DNA from: Streptomyces sp. DSM 15324
GTDB taxonomy: Bacteria > Actinomycetota > Actinomycetes > Streptomycetales > Streptomycetaceae
NCBI RefSeq assembly: GCF_001514285.1
Contig: NZ_KQ949032.1
Coordinates: 1-64,000 of the forward strand
Length of the DNA stretch: 64,000 bases
Reading direction: 5' to 3'
The position numbers and the translations under genes are program-made. Of the stretch, positions 42,187-50,819 are shown piece by piece. The notes under the pieces are model-generated. The model saw only the letters and a list, made by a program, of their open reading frames with translations. It did not search any database and was not told the DNA's origin. The first letter of the stretch is position 1. Each line of letters begins with the position of its first letter.

Positions 42187-44136
42187 ATGTCCCGCGAGTT
42201 CCCCATCGGCCTCACGCCACCCGACTGGCTGGTGCGGAACCTTCGGCCCCAGCAGTCCCCCGTCAACCGGCCCGCCGTCGCCCGCGCCGCCGTCGCGATG
42301 ACCCTGCCCCTGGTGATCGGCATGGCGGCCGGACAGCCCGCCTACGGGGCGCTCGTGTCCATGGGCGCCCTGTCGGGGGTCATCAGCGACACCGCCGACG
42401 CCTACCGCATGCGGATCCTCAACATCGCGATCCCGCAGCTGTTCGGGGCCGTCGGCATCACGCTCGGATCGGCCGTGTACGGCCAGGGCTGGCTCGCGGT
42501 CGTCACCGTCACCGCCGTGGCGCTCGTCTCCGGGATGATCTCGACGATCGGGGCGGTGGCGTCCGTCTCCGGGCTGCTGCTGCTCCTCAACTGCGTCGTC
42601 GGCGCGGGGCTTCCGATGCCCGGCGCGTGGTGGCTGGCGCCGCTGCTGGTGAGCGGCGGCGGGCTGCTCGTCCTGCTCCTCGCGCTGCTGGCCTGGCCAC
42701 TGCGCTCGGGGGTGCCGGAACGCACCGCCGTCGCGGCCGGCTACCGCACGGTCGCCGATCTGCTGGCCGCCTGCGGCAGCCGGGTCCCGGGCGCGTACGA
42801 GGACGCCCGCCACACCGTCACCCAGTCGCTGAACCAGTCGTACGACCTCGTCCTCGCCCGGCGGGCGCGCCACCACGGCCGCAGCCCCGAACTGGTGCGG
42901 CTGCTGGCGCAGTTGAACGCCATCACCCCGGTGGTGGAGGCGGCCCCGGCGGCCCATCTGCACGGCAGGCCGCTGCCGCCGGAGGTCCCGGAGGCCGTGC
43001 ACCACCTGGCACGGGCGATCGAGACCGGCTTCACCGGCCCCCTGGCCCTCACCCTGCCCACCCCCGCCTCGGAGACCGGACGCGCCGTCGACCACGCCCT
43101 GCGGCACGCCGCCGCCGTGGTGACCGCGCCCGACGTCGACCCCCGCGGCCCCGAGGACGACCGGCTCGGCCGCCCGGCCCGGCTCGGCACCCGCGCCGCG
43201 CGGGCCGCCCGCGACGTGGCCCTGTCCGCCGCCTCCTGGCGGTACGGGCTGCGGCTCGCCCTGTGCATCGGCCTCGCCCAGGTGCTGGTGTCGACCGTCC
43301 CGGTCGCCCGCTCCTACTGGGTGGCCCTGACCATCACCTTCGTCCTCAAGCCCGACTTCGGCTCGGTGTTCTCGCGGGCGCTGCTGCGCGCGCTCGGCAC
43401 GGTCGTCGGCCTGGTGGTCGCGGCGGCGGTGCTCTCCCAGGTGCCGCGCGGGTGGTGGGACGTACCGGTGATGCTGGTCCTCGCGCCGCTCATCCCCGCG
43501 CTCACCCCGCGCGGCTACGGCTACCAGACGGCGGCGATCACCCCGGTGATCCTGCTCCTGTCGGACATCCTCAACCACCAGGGGACGGGGCTGCTGCTGC
43601 CCCGGCTGGTGGACTCCCTGATCGGCTGCGGCATCGCGCTCGTGGCCGGCTATCTGCTCTGGCCGGAGAGCTGGCACACCCGGGTCGGGGACAGGCTGGC
43701 CGACGCGGTCGCCGACAGCGCCCGCTATGTCGAGGCGGCCTTCGGACCGGAGGTCGACCCGGCGGCCCGCGCCCGGATGCGCCGCCGGCTGTACCGCGAT
43801 CTGTCCGTGGTCCGTACGGAGTTCCAGCGGGCGCTGACCGAGCCGCCGCCGACCGGCAGCCGGGCCGCCGCCTGGTGGCCGCTGGTCGTCGCGGTGGAAC
43901 GGATCGTGGACGCGACGACGGCGGCCCGGGTCCGTGTGAAACACGGAGCCGAACCGCCGTCGGGGCCGGAACTCGCGCAGGTCACGCTCCAGCTGCGGGA
44001 ACTCGCCGAGGGCCTGCGCGACACCGAGGTCCTCTATCCCGTCCGCACGGACCTCACGGGCGCGTCCGGCAGCGTTCTGGAGCCGTTGCGCCAGGAGGTG
44101 GCGGCGGCGCGGGCGATCGCCTCCCCGTCGGGCTGA
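42187..44136 (+). CDS. FUSC-family membrane transporter
   Basis: A 649-residue protein with two sets of membrane helices (about residues 40-185 and 365-490), each followed by a soluble helical part. The first set includes AAVAMTLPLVIGMAAGQPAYGAL and LLLLLNCVVGAGLPM; the second WRYGLRLALCIGLAQVLVSTVPVARSYWVALTITFVLKPDFGSVF, the FUSC signature, and GTVVGLVVAAAVLSQV. Such proteins are thought to export aromatic acids or similar compounds. Start ATG 42187; ATG 42178 is also in frame. Its stop abuts the PhoX stop tail to tail. Confidence 0.85.
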   Translation: MSREFPIGLTPPDWLVRNLRPQQSPVNRPAVARAAVAMTLPLVIGMAAGQPAYGALVSMGALSGVISDTADAYRMRILNIAIPQLFGAVGITLGSAVYGQGWLAVVTVTAVALVSGMISTIGAVASVSGLLLLLNCVVGAGLPMPGAWWLAPLLVSGGGLLVLLLALLAWPLRSGVPERTAVAAGYRTVADLLAACGSRVPGAYEDARHTVTQSLNQSYDLVLARRARHHGRSPELVRLLAQLNAITPVVEAAPAAHLHGRPLPPEVPEAVHHLARAIETGFTGPLALTLPTPASETGRAVDHALRHAAAVVTAPDVDPRGPEDDRLGRPARLGTRAARAARDVALSAASWRYGLRLALCIGLAQVLVSTVPVARSYWVALTITFVLKPDFGSVFSRALLRALGTVVGLVVAAAVLSQVPRGWWDVPVMLVLAPLIPALTPRGYGYQTAAITPVILLLSDILNHQGTGLLLPRLVDSLIGCGIALVAGYLLWPESWHTRVGDRLADAVADSARYVEAAFGPEVDPAARARMRRRLYRDLSVVRTEFQRALTEPPPTGSRAAAWWPLVVAVERIVDATTAARVRVKHGAEPPSGPELAQVTLQLRELAEGLRDTEVLYPVRTDLTGASGSVLEPLRQEVAAARAIASPSG

Positions 44137-46197
44137 TCAGGCGCCGATGTCGCAGCCGTCGGCGCGCCACACCGCCACGACCGCCGGACGGACGATCTTC
44201 CCGGGCCCGTCGGGCCAGGTACTGGCCGGCTTCTCGACGGACGCCCCGTCGATCTCCCCCGGATGCTGTACGGCGACCAGGACGCGCCGGTCCTGGATGA
44301 CGGGACCGCAGGTCTCCGCACCGGTCGGCACCGTCAGGAACTGCTTCAGCTCACCGCGCCGCGCACCGCGCGTGGCCACGCCGAAGAGGCCGTCGTGGGA
44401 GCCGAGCTGGTTGCCGTCGGTGGAGATCCACAGGTTGCCGTGCGGGTCGAAGGCCACGTTGTCCGGGCAGGAGATCGGGCTGACGTCGTCCTTGGAGAAC
44501 CCGGCGAAGTAGGTCGCGGGATCGTCGGGGTCACCCGCGACGAGGAAGAGCGACCAGGCGAAGGCCGTGCTCTCCGGCCGGTTCCGGCGCTCGGTCAGCT
44601 CCAGGATGTGCCCGTGCTTGTTGGCGTTGCGCGGGTTGGCCTCGTCGGCCTTGGCGTGCGCGCCGACACCGCGGTTGGAGTTGTTGGTGAGCACGACGTA
44701 CACCTTGCCGGAGACCGGCGAGGGCTGGATGTCCTCGGGCCGGTCCATCTTCGTCGCGCCGACCTTGTCGCCCGCGAGCCGCGTGAAGACGAAGACCTCC
44801 TCGGCGCTCATCCCCTCGACGTGCGAGACGGCGCCCTTCGCGGTGGCGGTGGCCAGCGGGATCCACTCGCCGCTGCCGTCGAACTCGCCGTCGGCCGGCA
44901 GCTTGCCGGTGCCGTCGATCTCCAGGGCCGGGGAGTCGCCGGTGAGCCGGGCGACGTACAGCGTGCCCTCGTCGAGCAGCGACAGGTTGTGCTCGCGCAC
45001 GGCCCGGCTCGACCCCTTCTTCATCCGCTTGCTGCCGACGAACTTGTAGAAGTAGTCGAAGCGCTCGTCGTCACCGGAGTAGACGACCGGCCGCCCGTCC
45101 TCGGTGAGCCGCACGGTCGCGGCCTCGTGCTTGAACCGGCCGAGGGCGGTGTGCTTGCGGGGCGTGGAGGCCGGGTCGTACGGATCGAACTCGACCACGT
45201 ACCCGAACCGGTGCACCTCGTTCGGCTCCTGGGCGACGTCGAACCGCTTGTCGAACCGCTCCCACTTGCGCTCGGTGGCGCCGGTGCCGACGCCGTAGCG
45301 CTTGTCGGTCGGGCGGGAGGAGTGGGCGAAGTACTGGTTGAAGTTCTCCTCGCCGTGCAGAGTCGTGCCCCAGGGGGTGGTGCCGCCGGAGCAGTTGTTG
45401 AGGGTGCCGAGGACCTTGGTGCCGGTGGGGTCGGCGGACGTCTTCAGCAGGTCGGACCCGGCGGCGGGCCCGGTGAGCCGGAACTCGGTCGTGGCGGTCA
45501 CCCGCCGGTTGAGGGGATGCCGGGGTACGGCGGTCAGCGCGCCGGTCCTGCGGTCCTCCTCCACGACGACGGCGGCGAGGCCGTGCGCGGCCCAGGCGAC
45601 CTCCACCTGCTGGCGGGTGGGGTTGGCGGCGTCGTAGCCGCGGAACATGAGCACTTCATCCGTGTACTCGTGGTTGGCGACGAGGAGCTGCCGGCGGTGC
45701 TCGCCCGGGAGGGGCAGCAGCGCCAGGAAGTCGTTGTTGTAGCCGAACTGCCCGGCCTGCGCCTCCGCCGTCTGGTTCTCCGGGTCGAAGGCGGGCGCAC
45801 CGCGCAGGATGGGCTCGCCCCAGCGGACGACGACGTTCTGCCGGTAGCCGTCCGGCACGGTGACGGCGTCCGCGGTGTTCGGCGGCACGGGGGTGAAGCG
45901 CAGGCCGCGGGCGCCGGTGGCCGGCTTCCCCTTCCCGGTGGTGTGCGCGGGCGCGGCGGCGGCGGGCAGCGCCCCGGCCGCTCCCGCGGTGGCGGCGACG
46001 GTCACGACGGCGGCGGCGCGCATGATGCCGCGGCGGCTCAGGGCCCGGGTGATGACGTCACCGACGTACTCGTTGCCGCTGGTGTTGGGCACCTCGTGGA
46101 AACAGGCGTCACCGCAGCGGAAACGGCAGGTCATGGCGGAGCGTCCGCCGGGGTGGGACTGGGACGGCGTTCCGATCAACGGCAGCAGCTTGCGCAC
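44137..46197 (-). CDS. PhoX-family Tat-exported alkaline phosphatase
   Basis: A 686-residue enzyme. SRRGIMRAAAVVTVAATAGAAGALPAAAA is a twin-Arg signal. The PhoX beta-propeller carries FGYNNDFLALLPL, LVANHEYTDEVLMF, NNCSGGTTPWGTTLHGEENFNQYF (Cys and metal ligands), DRPEDIQPSPVSGKVYVVLTNNS and SCPDNVAFDPHGNLWISTDGN. PhoX enzymes use Ca and Fe to release phosphate from organic esters outside the cell. The GTG at 46197 follows AAGGGGAG. A PHO box lies 70 bases upstream, so expression under phosphate limitation by PhoP is expected. Confidence 0.9.
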   Translation of the reverse strand: MRKLLPLIGTPSQSHPGGRSAMTCRFRCGDACFHEVPNTSGNEYVGDVITRALSRRGIMRAAAVVTVAATAGAAGALPAAAAPAHTTGKGKPATGARGLRFTPVPPNTADAVTVPDGYRQNVVVRWGEPILRGAPAFDPENQTAEAQAGQFGYNNDFLALLPLPGEHRRQLLVANHEYTDEVLMFRGYDAANPTRQQVEVAWAAHGLAAVVVEEDRRTGALTAVPRHPLNRRVTATTEFRLTGPAAGSDLLKTSADPTGTKVLGTLNNCSGGTTPWGTTLHGEENFNQYFAHSSRPTDKRYGVGTGATERKWERFDKRFDVAQEPNEVHRFGYVVEFDPYDPASTPRKHTALGRFKHEAATVRLTEDGRPVVYSGDDERFDYFYKFVGSKRMKKGSSRAVREHNLSLLDEGTLYVARLTGDSPALEIDGTGKLPADGEFDGSGEWIPLATATAKGAVSHVEGMSAEEVFVFTRLAGDKVGATKMDRPEDIQPSPVSGKVYVVLTNNSNRGVGAHAKADEANPRNANKHGHILELTERRNRPESTAFAWSLFLVAGDPDDPATYFAGFSKDDVSPISCPDNVAFDPHGNLWISTDGNQLGSHDGLFGVATRGARRGELKQFLTVPTGAETCGPVIQDRRVLVAVQHPGEIDGASVEKPASTWPDGPGKIVRPAVVAVWRADGCDIGA

Positions 46198-46267
46198 CTT
46201 TACTCTCCCCTTGCGTTCCCTTGGTGTGAGCGTGACGGTAGGGGGGCGTCTGTGCGCAGGCGCGGCG

Positions 46268-46289
46268 ACGGGGTGAACGGGGAGTGAAT
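46268..46289 (-). promoter_or_regulatory. PHO box (PhoP-binding direct repeat)
   Basis: On the minus strand the 11-base unit ATTCACTCCCC is followed directly by GTTCACCCCGT. This matches the Streptomyces PHO-box pattern of 11-base direct repeats with GTTCAC cores, and it lies 71 bases upstream of the phoX-type start. Binding by phosphorylated PhoP is inferred. Confidence 0.75.
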
Positions 46290-46500
46290 CCCCGGTAGCG
46301 ACAGGGAAGTTGGGGCGGGGAGCGGGAGGGGGGAGGGCACGGGGGAGGGGACGGGGCGCGGGATGGCCGGGAGGCGGTGTTGACACGCCTCGCTTCCCCT
46401 CACTCACCCCTGCCCAAGATCTCCCCTACGGGCCGCTAACCTTACGTGTCCGTCCTGGCCAGGGATTGACGGGCTTCAACTCACGCGAAGGGTTGCGCGC

Positions 46501-48459
46501 ATGGGCATTCTCACTCGCCTTCGGAACGCATTCGGCCGCTCACGCAAGGAGCGCACCGCCGAGGCGGAGGGTGCGGAACAGGTTCCCTCGCAGGAACCCG
46601 CTTCTTCGCGAGAGGAGCGGCAGAACGGCGAACCGGCGCCCACGCCGGCCCCGACCGCCGTGATCCCCGAGCCCCGCCCGGCAACGGACCCGGAACACGA
46701 ACTGGTCGCGGCGGCCTTCGACAACGTCACGGTCCCAAAGCCGACCCGCTCCACGGAGACGGAAGGCGAGCAGGGGGAGAAGACGCCGACGGCTGAGACG
46801 GCGGCTGAGGCGGAGCCTGCGGCGGCTGAGGCGGAGCCTGCGGCGGCTGGGACTGTGGCTGAGGCGGAGCCGGTGGCTGAGGCTGAGGCTGGGGCTGCCG
46901 ACGAGGCTGTGGCGGAGCCGGTGGGTGAGGCTGCGGCTGGGGCTGCGGCTGCCGACGAGGCTGTCGCGGAGCCGGTGGCTGAGACCGCGGCGCAGCCGGT
47001 GACCGAGGCCGAATCGACCGGTGAGGCTACGGCGGAACCGGTAGCTGAGGCTGCGGCTGAGCCGGAGACCGAAGCCGAGCCGGTGGCTGAGGCCGAGGCT
47101 GCCGACGAGGCTGTCTCGGAGCCGGTGGGTGAGGCTGCGGCGAAGACTGAAGCCGAGCCGGTCGCCGAGACCGTGGCGGAGCCGAGCAGTGAAGCTGCGG
47201 TGGCGACTCAGGCCCCGGAGGCTTCCACCGACGCGGTGGAGGAACCGGTGGCCGAGCAGGCTCCCGTGGAGGAGGCTGCCACGGAGGAGCCGCACGCCGA
47301 CAACGAGCCCGAGGCTGCTGAAGCGGCCGAGGTTGCGGACCAGGAGCCGGTGGCCGAAACGGCCGTGGAGTCGGCGTCCGCCGAGACCTCTGCGGTGACC
47401 GAGGAGGCCCCGGCGACGGAGGCGACGACCGAGGCCCCCGCGGCAACCACGGAGGAGCCCCCGACCGAAGCCACCGTCGACGCCGAGCCCGAGGCGGAGC
47501 CGGAAGCGACCACCGAAGAGCCCCAGACCGAAGCCAAGACCGAAGCCGAGGCCGAAACCCCGGCGGAGGCCCTCCCCGTGGAGCCGGACCCCCAGCCCGA
47601 AGCCGCCGCCGACCCCGCACCCCAGGCAGAGCCGGAAGCGACCACCGAAGAGCCCCAGACCGAAGCCAAGACCGCCGCCGAGGCCGAAACCCCGGCGGAG
47701 GCCCTCCCCGTGGAGCCGGACCCCCAGCCCGAGGCCACCACCGTCCCCGCGCCCGAGGCGACCCCCGTCGCCGCCGCCACCCCCACCGAGACGGAGCCCG
47801 AGGCGACCCCCGCCCTCGACGCCGAGCCCGTCGACGTGCCCCTCGCGCACGACGCCGCCGCTCTCGCCCTCGCGAAGGCCGGGCTCACCACCGCACGCGC
47901 GCGGGTCTACCTCGTTCTCGACCGTTCCGCCAGCATGCGCCCGTACTACAAGGACGGCTCGGCCCAGGCGCTCGCCGACCAGACGTTCGCGCTCGCCGCC
48001 CACCTCACCCCCGAGGCGCCCTCGGTCCACGTCGTGTTCTTCTCCACCGAGGTCGACGGCACCACCGATCTCACCCCCGCCTCCCCCGAGAACGCGATCG
48101 ACGAGGCGCACGCCGGCCTCGGCCGCATGGGCCGTACCAGCTACCACGCCGCCGTGGCGGCCGTACTCGCCCACTACGACGAGCAGGCCACCCCCGGCAC
48201 CCCCGCCCTGGTCGTCTTCCAGACCGACGGCGCCCCGGACGCGAAGACCCCGGCCACCCAGTCCCTCACCGACGCCGCGAAGAGCCACCCCTCCGTGTTC
48301 TTCTCCTTCGTCGCCTTCGGTGACCACGACAACAAGGCCTTCGACTACCTCCGCAAGCTGAAGACCGACAACACGGCCTTCTTCCACGCGGGCCCGACCC
48401 CCCTGGAGCTGACCGACGCGGAGCTCTACGACGGCGTCCTCATCGACTGGCGCCCGTAA
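46501..48459 (+). CDS. VWA-domain (TerF/TerY-like) protein with long Ala/Glu/Pro linker
   Basis: The 652-residue protein has a short basic start, then about 370 residues of low-complexity Ala/Glu/Pro/Thr repeats, then a VWA domain (about 455-650). The MIDAS site is in YLVLDRSASMRPYYKDG (Asp-x-Ser-x-Ser) with the Thr in GRMGRTSYHAAV and Asp in FQTDGAPD. The linker carries exact-looking 44-residue duplicates (47500 and 47632). VWA proteins of this type occur in tellurite/stress-response systems. It has no signal peptide, so it is cytoplasmic. Function unknown. Confidence 0.85.
   Translation: MGILTRLRNAFGRSRKERTAEAEGAEQVPSQEPASSREERQNGEPAPTPAPTAVIPEPRPATDPEHELVAAAFDNVTVPKPTRSTETEGEQGEKTPTAETAAEAEPAAAEAEPAAAGTVAEAEPVAEAEAGAADEAVAEPVGEAAAGAAAADEAVAEPVAETAAQPVTEAESTGEATAEPVAEAAAEPETEAEPVAEAEAADEAVSEPVGEAAAKTEAEPVAETVAEPSSEAAVATQAPEASTDAVEEPVAEQAPVEEAATEEPHADNEPEAAEAAEVADQEPVAETAVESASAETSAVTEEAPATEATTEAPAATTEEPPTEATVDAEPEAEPEATTEEPQTEAKTEAEAETPAEALPVEPDPQPEAAADPAPQAEPEATTEEPQTEAKTAAEAETPAEALPVEPDPQPEATTVPAPEATPVAAATPTETEPEATPALDAEPVDVPLAHDAAALALAKAGLTTARARVYLVLDRSASMRPYYKDGSAQALADQTFALAAHLTPEAPSVHVVFFSTEVDGTTDLTPASPENAIDEAHAGLGRMGRTSYHAAVAAVLAHYDEQATPGTPALVVFQTDGAPDAKTPATQSLTDAAKSHPSVFFSFVAFGDHDNKAFDYLRKLKTDNTAFFHAGPTPLELTDAELYDGVLIDWRP
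47500..47763 (+). repeat. Tandem 132-bp in-frame repeat in the VWA linker
   Basis: Two adjacent 132-base copies starting CCGGAAGCGACC at 47500 and 47632 encode near-identical 44-residue units that include EATTEEPQTEAKT and AEALPVEPDPQPEA. The near identity implies recent duplication or gene conversion and likely length variation between strains. Confidence 0.75.
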
Positions 48460-48485
48460 CACCGCGCCCGCGCTCCGTACGCCCC

Positions 48486-48533
48486 GTATGCCGCCCGCTT
48501 CTCACCCCGTAAAACGGGAAGCGGGCGGCATAC
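48486..48533. terminator. Strong terminator after the VWA gene
   Basis: Perfect 16-bp arms GTATGCCGCCCGCTTC (48486-48501) and GAAGCGGGCGGCATAC (48518-48533), with an inner CCCGT/ACGGG pair around AAA. It separates the VWA gene from metG, whose probable -10 TACGAT follows at 48544-48549. Confidence 0.85.
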
Positions 48534-48597
48534 ACATGTCGGATACGATTTCAAGGTTCGCAATACAGCCGACAGACCGACCTGGGAGCAGCCCCCG

Positions 48598-50316
48598 ATG
48601 GCTCGACACCTCATCACCAGCGCCCTTCCGTACATCAACGGAATCAAGCACCTGGGCAACATGGTGGGGTCCATGCTCCCGGCGGACGTGTACTCCCGGT
48701 ACCTCCGCCAGCGCGGCCACGACGTCCTGTACATCTGCGCCACGGACGAGCACGGCACCCCCGCCGAGCTGGCCGCGAAGGAGCAGGGCATCCCGGTCGC
48801 CGAGTTCTGCGCCACCGCGCACGACGCGCAGAAGGCGGTCTACGACGGCTTCGCACTCGCGTTCGACTACTTCGGCCGCAGCTCCAGCCCGCAGAACGTC
48901 GAGATCACCCAGCACTTCGCCCGCCGCCTCAACGAGAACGGCTTCATCGAGGAGCGGGCGATCCGCCAGGTCTACAGCCCGGCCGACGGCCGTTTCCTCC
49001 CGGACCGCTATGTCGAGGGCACCTGCCCCCACTGCGGCTACGACAAGGCCCGCGGCGACCAGTGCGAGAACTGCACCCGGGTGCTCGACCCCACCGACCT
49101 GATCAACCCGCGCTCCGCGATCTCCGGCTCCACGGACCTGGAGGTCCGCGAGACCAAGCACCTCTTCCTGCTCCAGTCCAAGCTCCAGCACGAGGTCGAG
49201 GAGTGGGTCTCCCGCCACGAGGGCGACTGGCCGCAGCTGGCCTCCTCCATCGCCCGCAAGTGGCTGACCGAGGGCCTGCACGACCGCGCCATCACCCGTG
49301 ACCTGGACTGGGGCGTGCCGGTGCCGGCCGACACCTGGCCGGAGCTGGCTGCCGAGGGCAAGGTCTTCTACGTGTGGTTCGACGCCCCGATCGAGTACAT
49401 CGGCGCGACGAAGGAGTGGGCGGACCTCGACCCGGAGAACCGGGACTGGAAGTCCTGGTGGTACGAAGCGGACACGAGCGTCCGCTACACCGAGTTCATG
49501 GCCAAGGACAACGTCCCCTTCCACACCGTGATGTTCCCGGCGACCGAGCTGGGCGTGCGCGAGCCGTGGAAGAAGGTCGACTACGTCAAGGCCTTCAACT
49601 GGCTGACGTACTACGGCGGGAAGTTCTCCACGAGCCAGAAGCGGGGCGTCTTCACCGACCAGGCCCTGGACATCCTCCCGGCCGACTACTGGCGCTACTT
49701 CCTGATCGCCAACGCGCCCGAGTCGGACGACTCGTCGTTCACCTGGGAGCACTTCACGGCCACGGTCAACAAGGACCTGGCCGACACCCTCGGCAACTTC
49801 GTCAACCGCGTCCTGTCCTTCTCGAAGAAGCGGTTCGGCGAGGAGGTCCCGGCTGGCAGCGCGCCCGGCGAGGCGGAGACCCGGCTGGGCGAGCAGATCG
49901 CCGAGCTGCTCGCCGAGTACGAGACCCAGCTGGAGGCCCTCCAGTTCCGCAAGGCGGCCGCCGCGCTGCGCGCCCTGTGGTCCGCGGGCAACTCCTACCT
50001 GGAGGAGAAGGCCCCCTGGCTGGAGATCAAGACCGACCAGGAGGGCGCGGCCCTGACCCTGCGCACGGCGATGAACCTGATCCACCTCTACGCGGTGGTC
50101 TCGGAACCCTTCATCCCGACGACGGCGAAGACCATGCGCGAGGCGTTCTCCCTCACCGAGGACACGGCCACCTGGGTCACCGCGGACGAGGCGAAGGCCC
50201 TCACCTCCGTCCCCGCCGGCACCCCCTTCACGGTCCCCCCGGTCCTCTTCGCCAAGCTCACGGACGACGACCTGGCGGCCTACAAGGAGCGCTTCGGCGG
50301 CGAACCGTCCGCCTGA
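48598..50316 (+). CDS. metG: Methionyl-tRNA synthetase
   Basis: A 572-residue MetRS. HLGN near residue 18 is the HIGH signature and KFSTSQKRG is the KMSKS-like loop. The zinc knuckle is CPHCGYDKARGDQCENC (about 142-158). YVWFDAPIEYIGA and MAKDNVPFHTV are active-site strands, and the C-terminal helical anticodon-binding domain has HLYAVVSEPFIP. No C-terminal tRNA-binding domain is fused, as in the actinobacterial type. It charges tRNA-Met for initiation and elongation. The start ATG is well supported. It is followed by a terminator hairpin. Confidence 0.98.
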   Translation: MARHLITSALPYINGIKHLGNMVGSMLPADVYSRYLRQRGHDVLYICATDEHGTPAELAAKEQGIPVAEFCATAHDAQKAVYDGFALAFDYFGRSSSPQNVEITQHFARRLNENGFIEERAIRQVYSPADGRFLPDRYVEGTCPHCGYDKARGDQCENCTRVLDPTDLINPRSAISGSTDLEVRETKHLFLLQSKLQHEVEEWVSRHEGDWPQLASSIARKWLTEGLHDRAITRDLDWGVPVPADTWPELAAEGKVFYVWFDAPIEYIGATKEWADLDPENRDWKSWWYEADTSVRYTEFMAKDNVPFHTVMFPATELGVREPWKKVDYVKAFNWLTYYGGKFSTSQKRGVFTDQALDILPADYWRYFLIANAPESDDSSFTWEHFTATVNKDLADTLGNFVNRVLSFSKKRFGEEVPAGSAPGEAETRLGEQIAELLAEYETQLEALQFRKAAAALRALWSAGNSYLEEKAPWLEIKTDQEGAALTLRTAMNLIHLYAVVSEPFIPTTAKTMREAFSLTEDTATWVTADEAKALTSVPAGTPFTVPPVLFAKLTDDDLAAYKERFGGEPSA

Positions 50317-50319
50317 CGC

Positions 50320-50705
50320 ACCACACGCACGGAGAAGGGGCCCGGGATCGGGGCATTCCCGGGCCCCTTCGCGTACCAGAAGAGCTGGACGGGCACCTCC
50401 TGGGGGCCGTTGGCATGACGGCAATCGTGCCGCCGGTGATCTCGGCCGTGCCGTTGGAGTCCAGGCCTCGCCCCGGAGCCACCGCTGCCAGTGGCGTTGA
50501 TGCCGTCGCCGCTCGCCACGAGCGCCGCAGAGCCGCCCGCGACGACGATGTCCCTGCCTCCAGGCCCTCCTGCGCGCGGGTGACCTTCACCGTGCCGTCG
50601 TCGATGACGAGGTCGCCTTCCGCGGGCGCCCCGTCGTCCCCGCTCGCGGCGGTCACAGCGGCCCCGGCGAAGTGCACCGCGCCGTCTTGGACTCCGTTGA
50701 ACAAG
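50320..50705 (-). pseudogene. Decayed carbohydrate-binding (Cthe_2159-like) domain gene
   Basis: Fragments of one protein are spread over two minus-strand frames: VQDGAVHFAGAAVTAASGDDG with GDLVIDDGTVKVTRAQEGLEA in one, IVVAGGSAALVASGDGINATG in the next, then NGTAEITGGTIAV and, nearest metG, VPVQLFWYAKGPGNAPIPGPFSV. These match the repetitive right-handed beta-helix of DUF4353/carbohydrate-binding proteins seen in Streptomyces. At least two frameshifts and loss of the start make it nonfunctional. It overlaps the terminator after metG. Confidence 0.7.
50335..50369 (+). terminator. Terminator hairpin after metG
   Basis: Arms AAGGGGCCCGGGA (50335-50347) and TCCCGGGCCCCTT (50357-50369) with a 9-base loop lie 18 bases after the metG stop. 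The same bases encode KGPGNAPIPGPF of the minus-strand pseudogene, so the hairpin may have arisen from that coding repeat. Confidence 0.75.
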
Positions 50706-50819
50706 TCCGAGAAGTGGCGGAAAAGAACGGGGAACCCACCCGCAAAGCACGGGAAAAGCCTTGCTAAAGTCCGTTCACTCAGCGAGGGCAGGGGGCCCTC
50801 AGGGGGAGGACCAGCACAC

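Noticed and set aside
41095..43944. Full-length minus-strand protein containing the aminotransferase tail
   Set aside because: Residues beyond about 41430 are antisense to the hydrolase remnant, a small gene and the FUSC gene and show no aminotransferase similarity.
49374..50819. Upstream extension of the FG-GAP protein frame through metG
   Set aside because: The extension is out of frame with metG and unlike any protein; a signal peptide and ribosome site mark the start near 50820.
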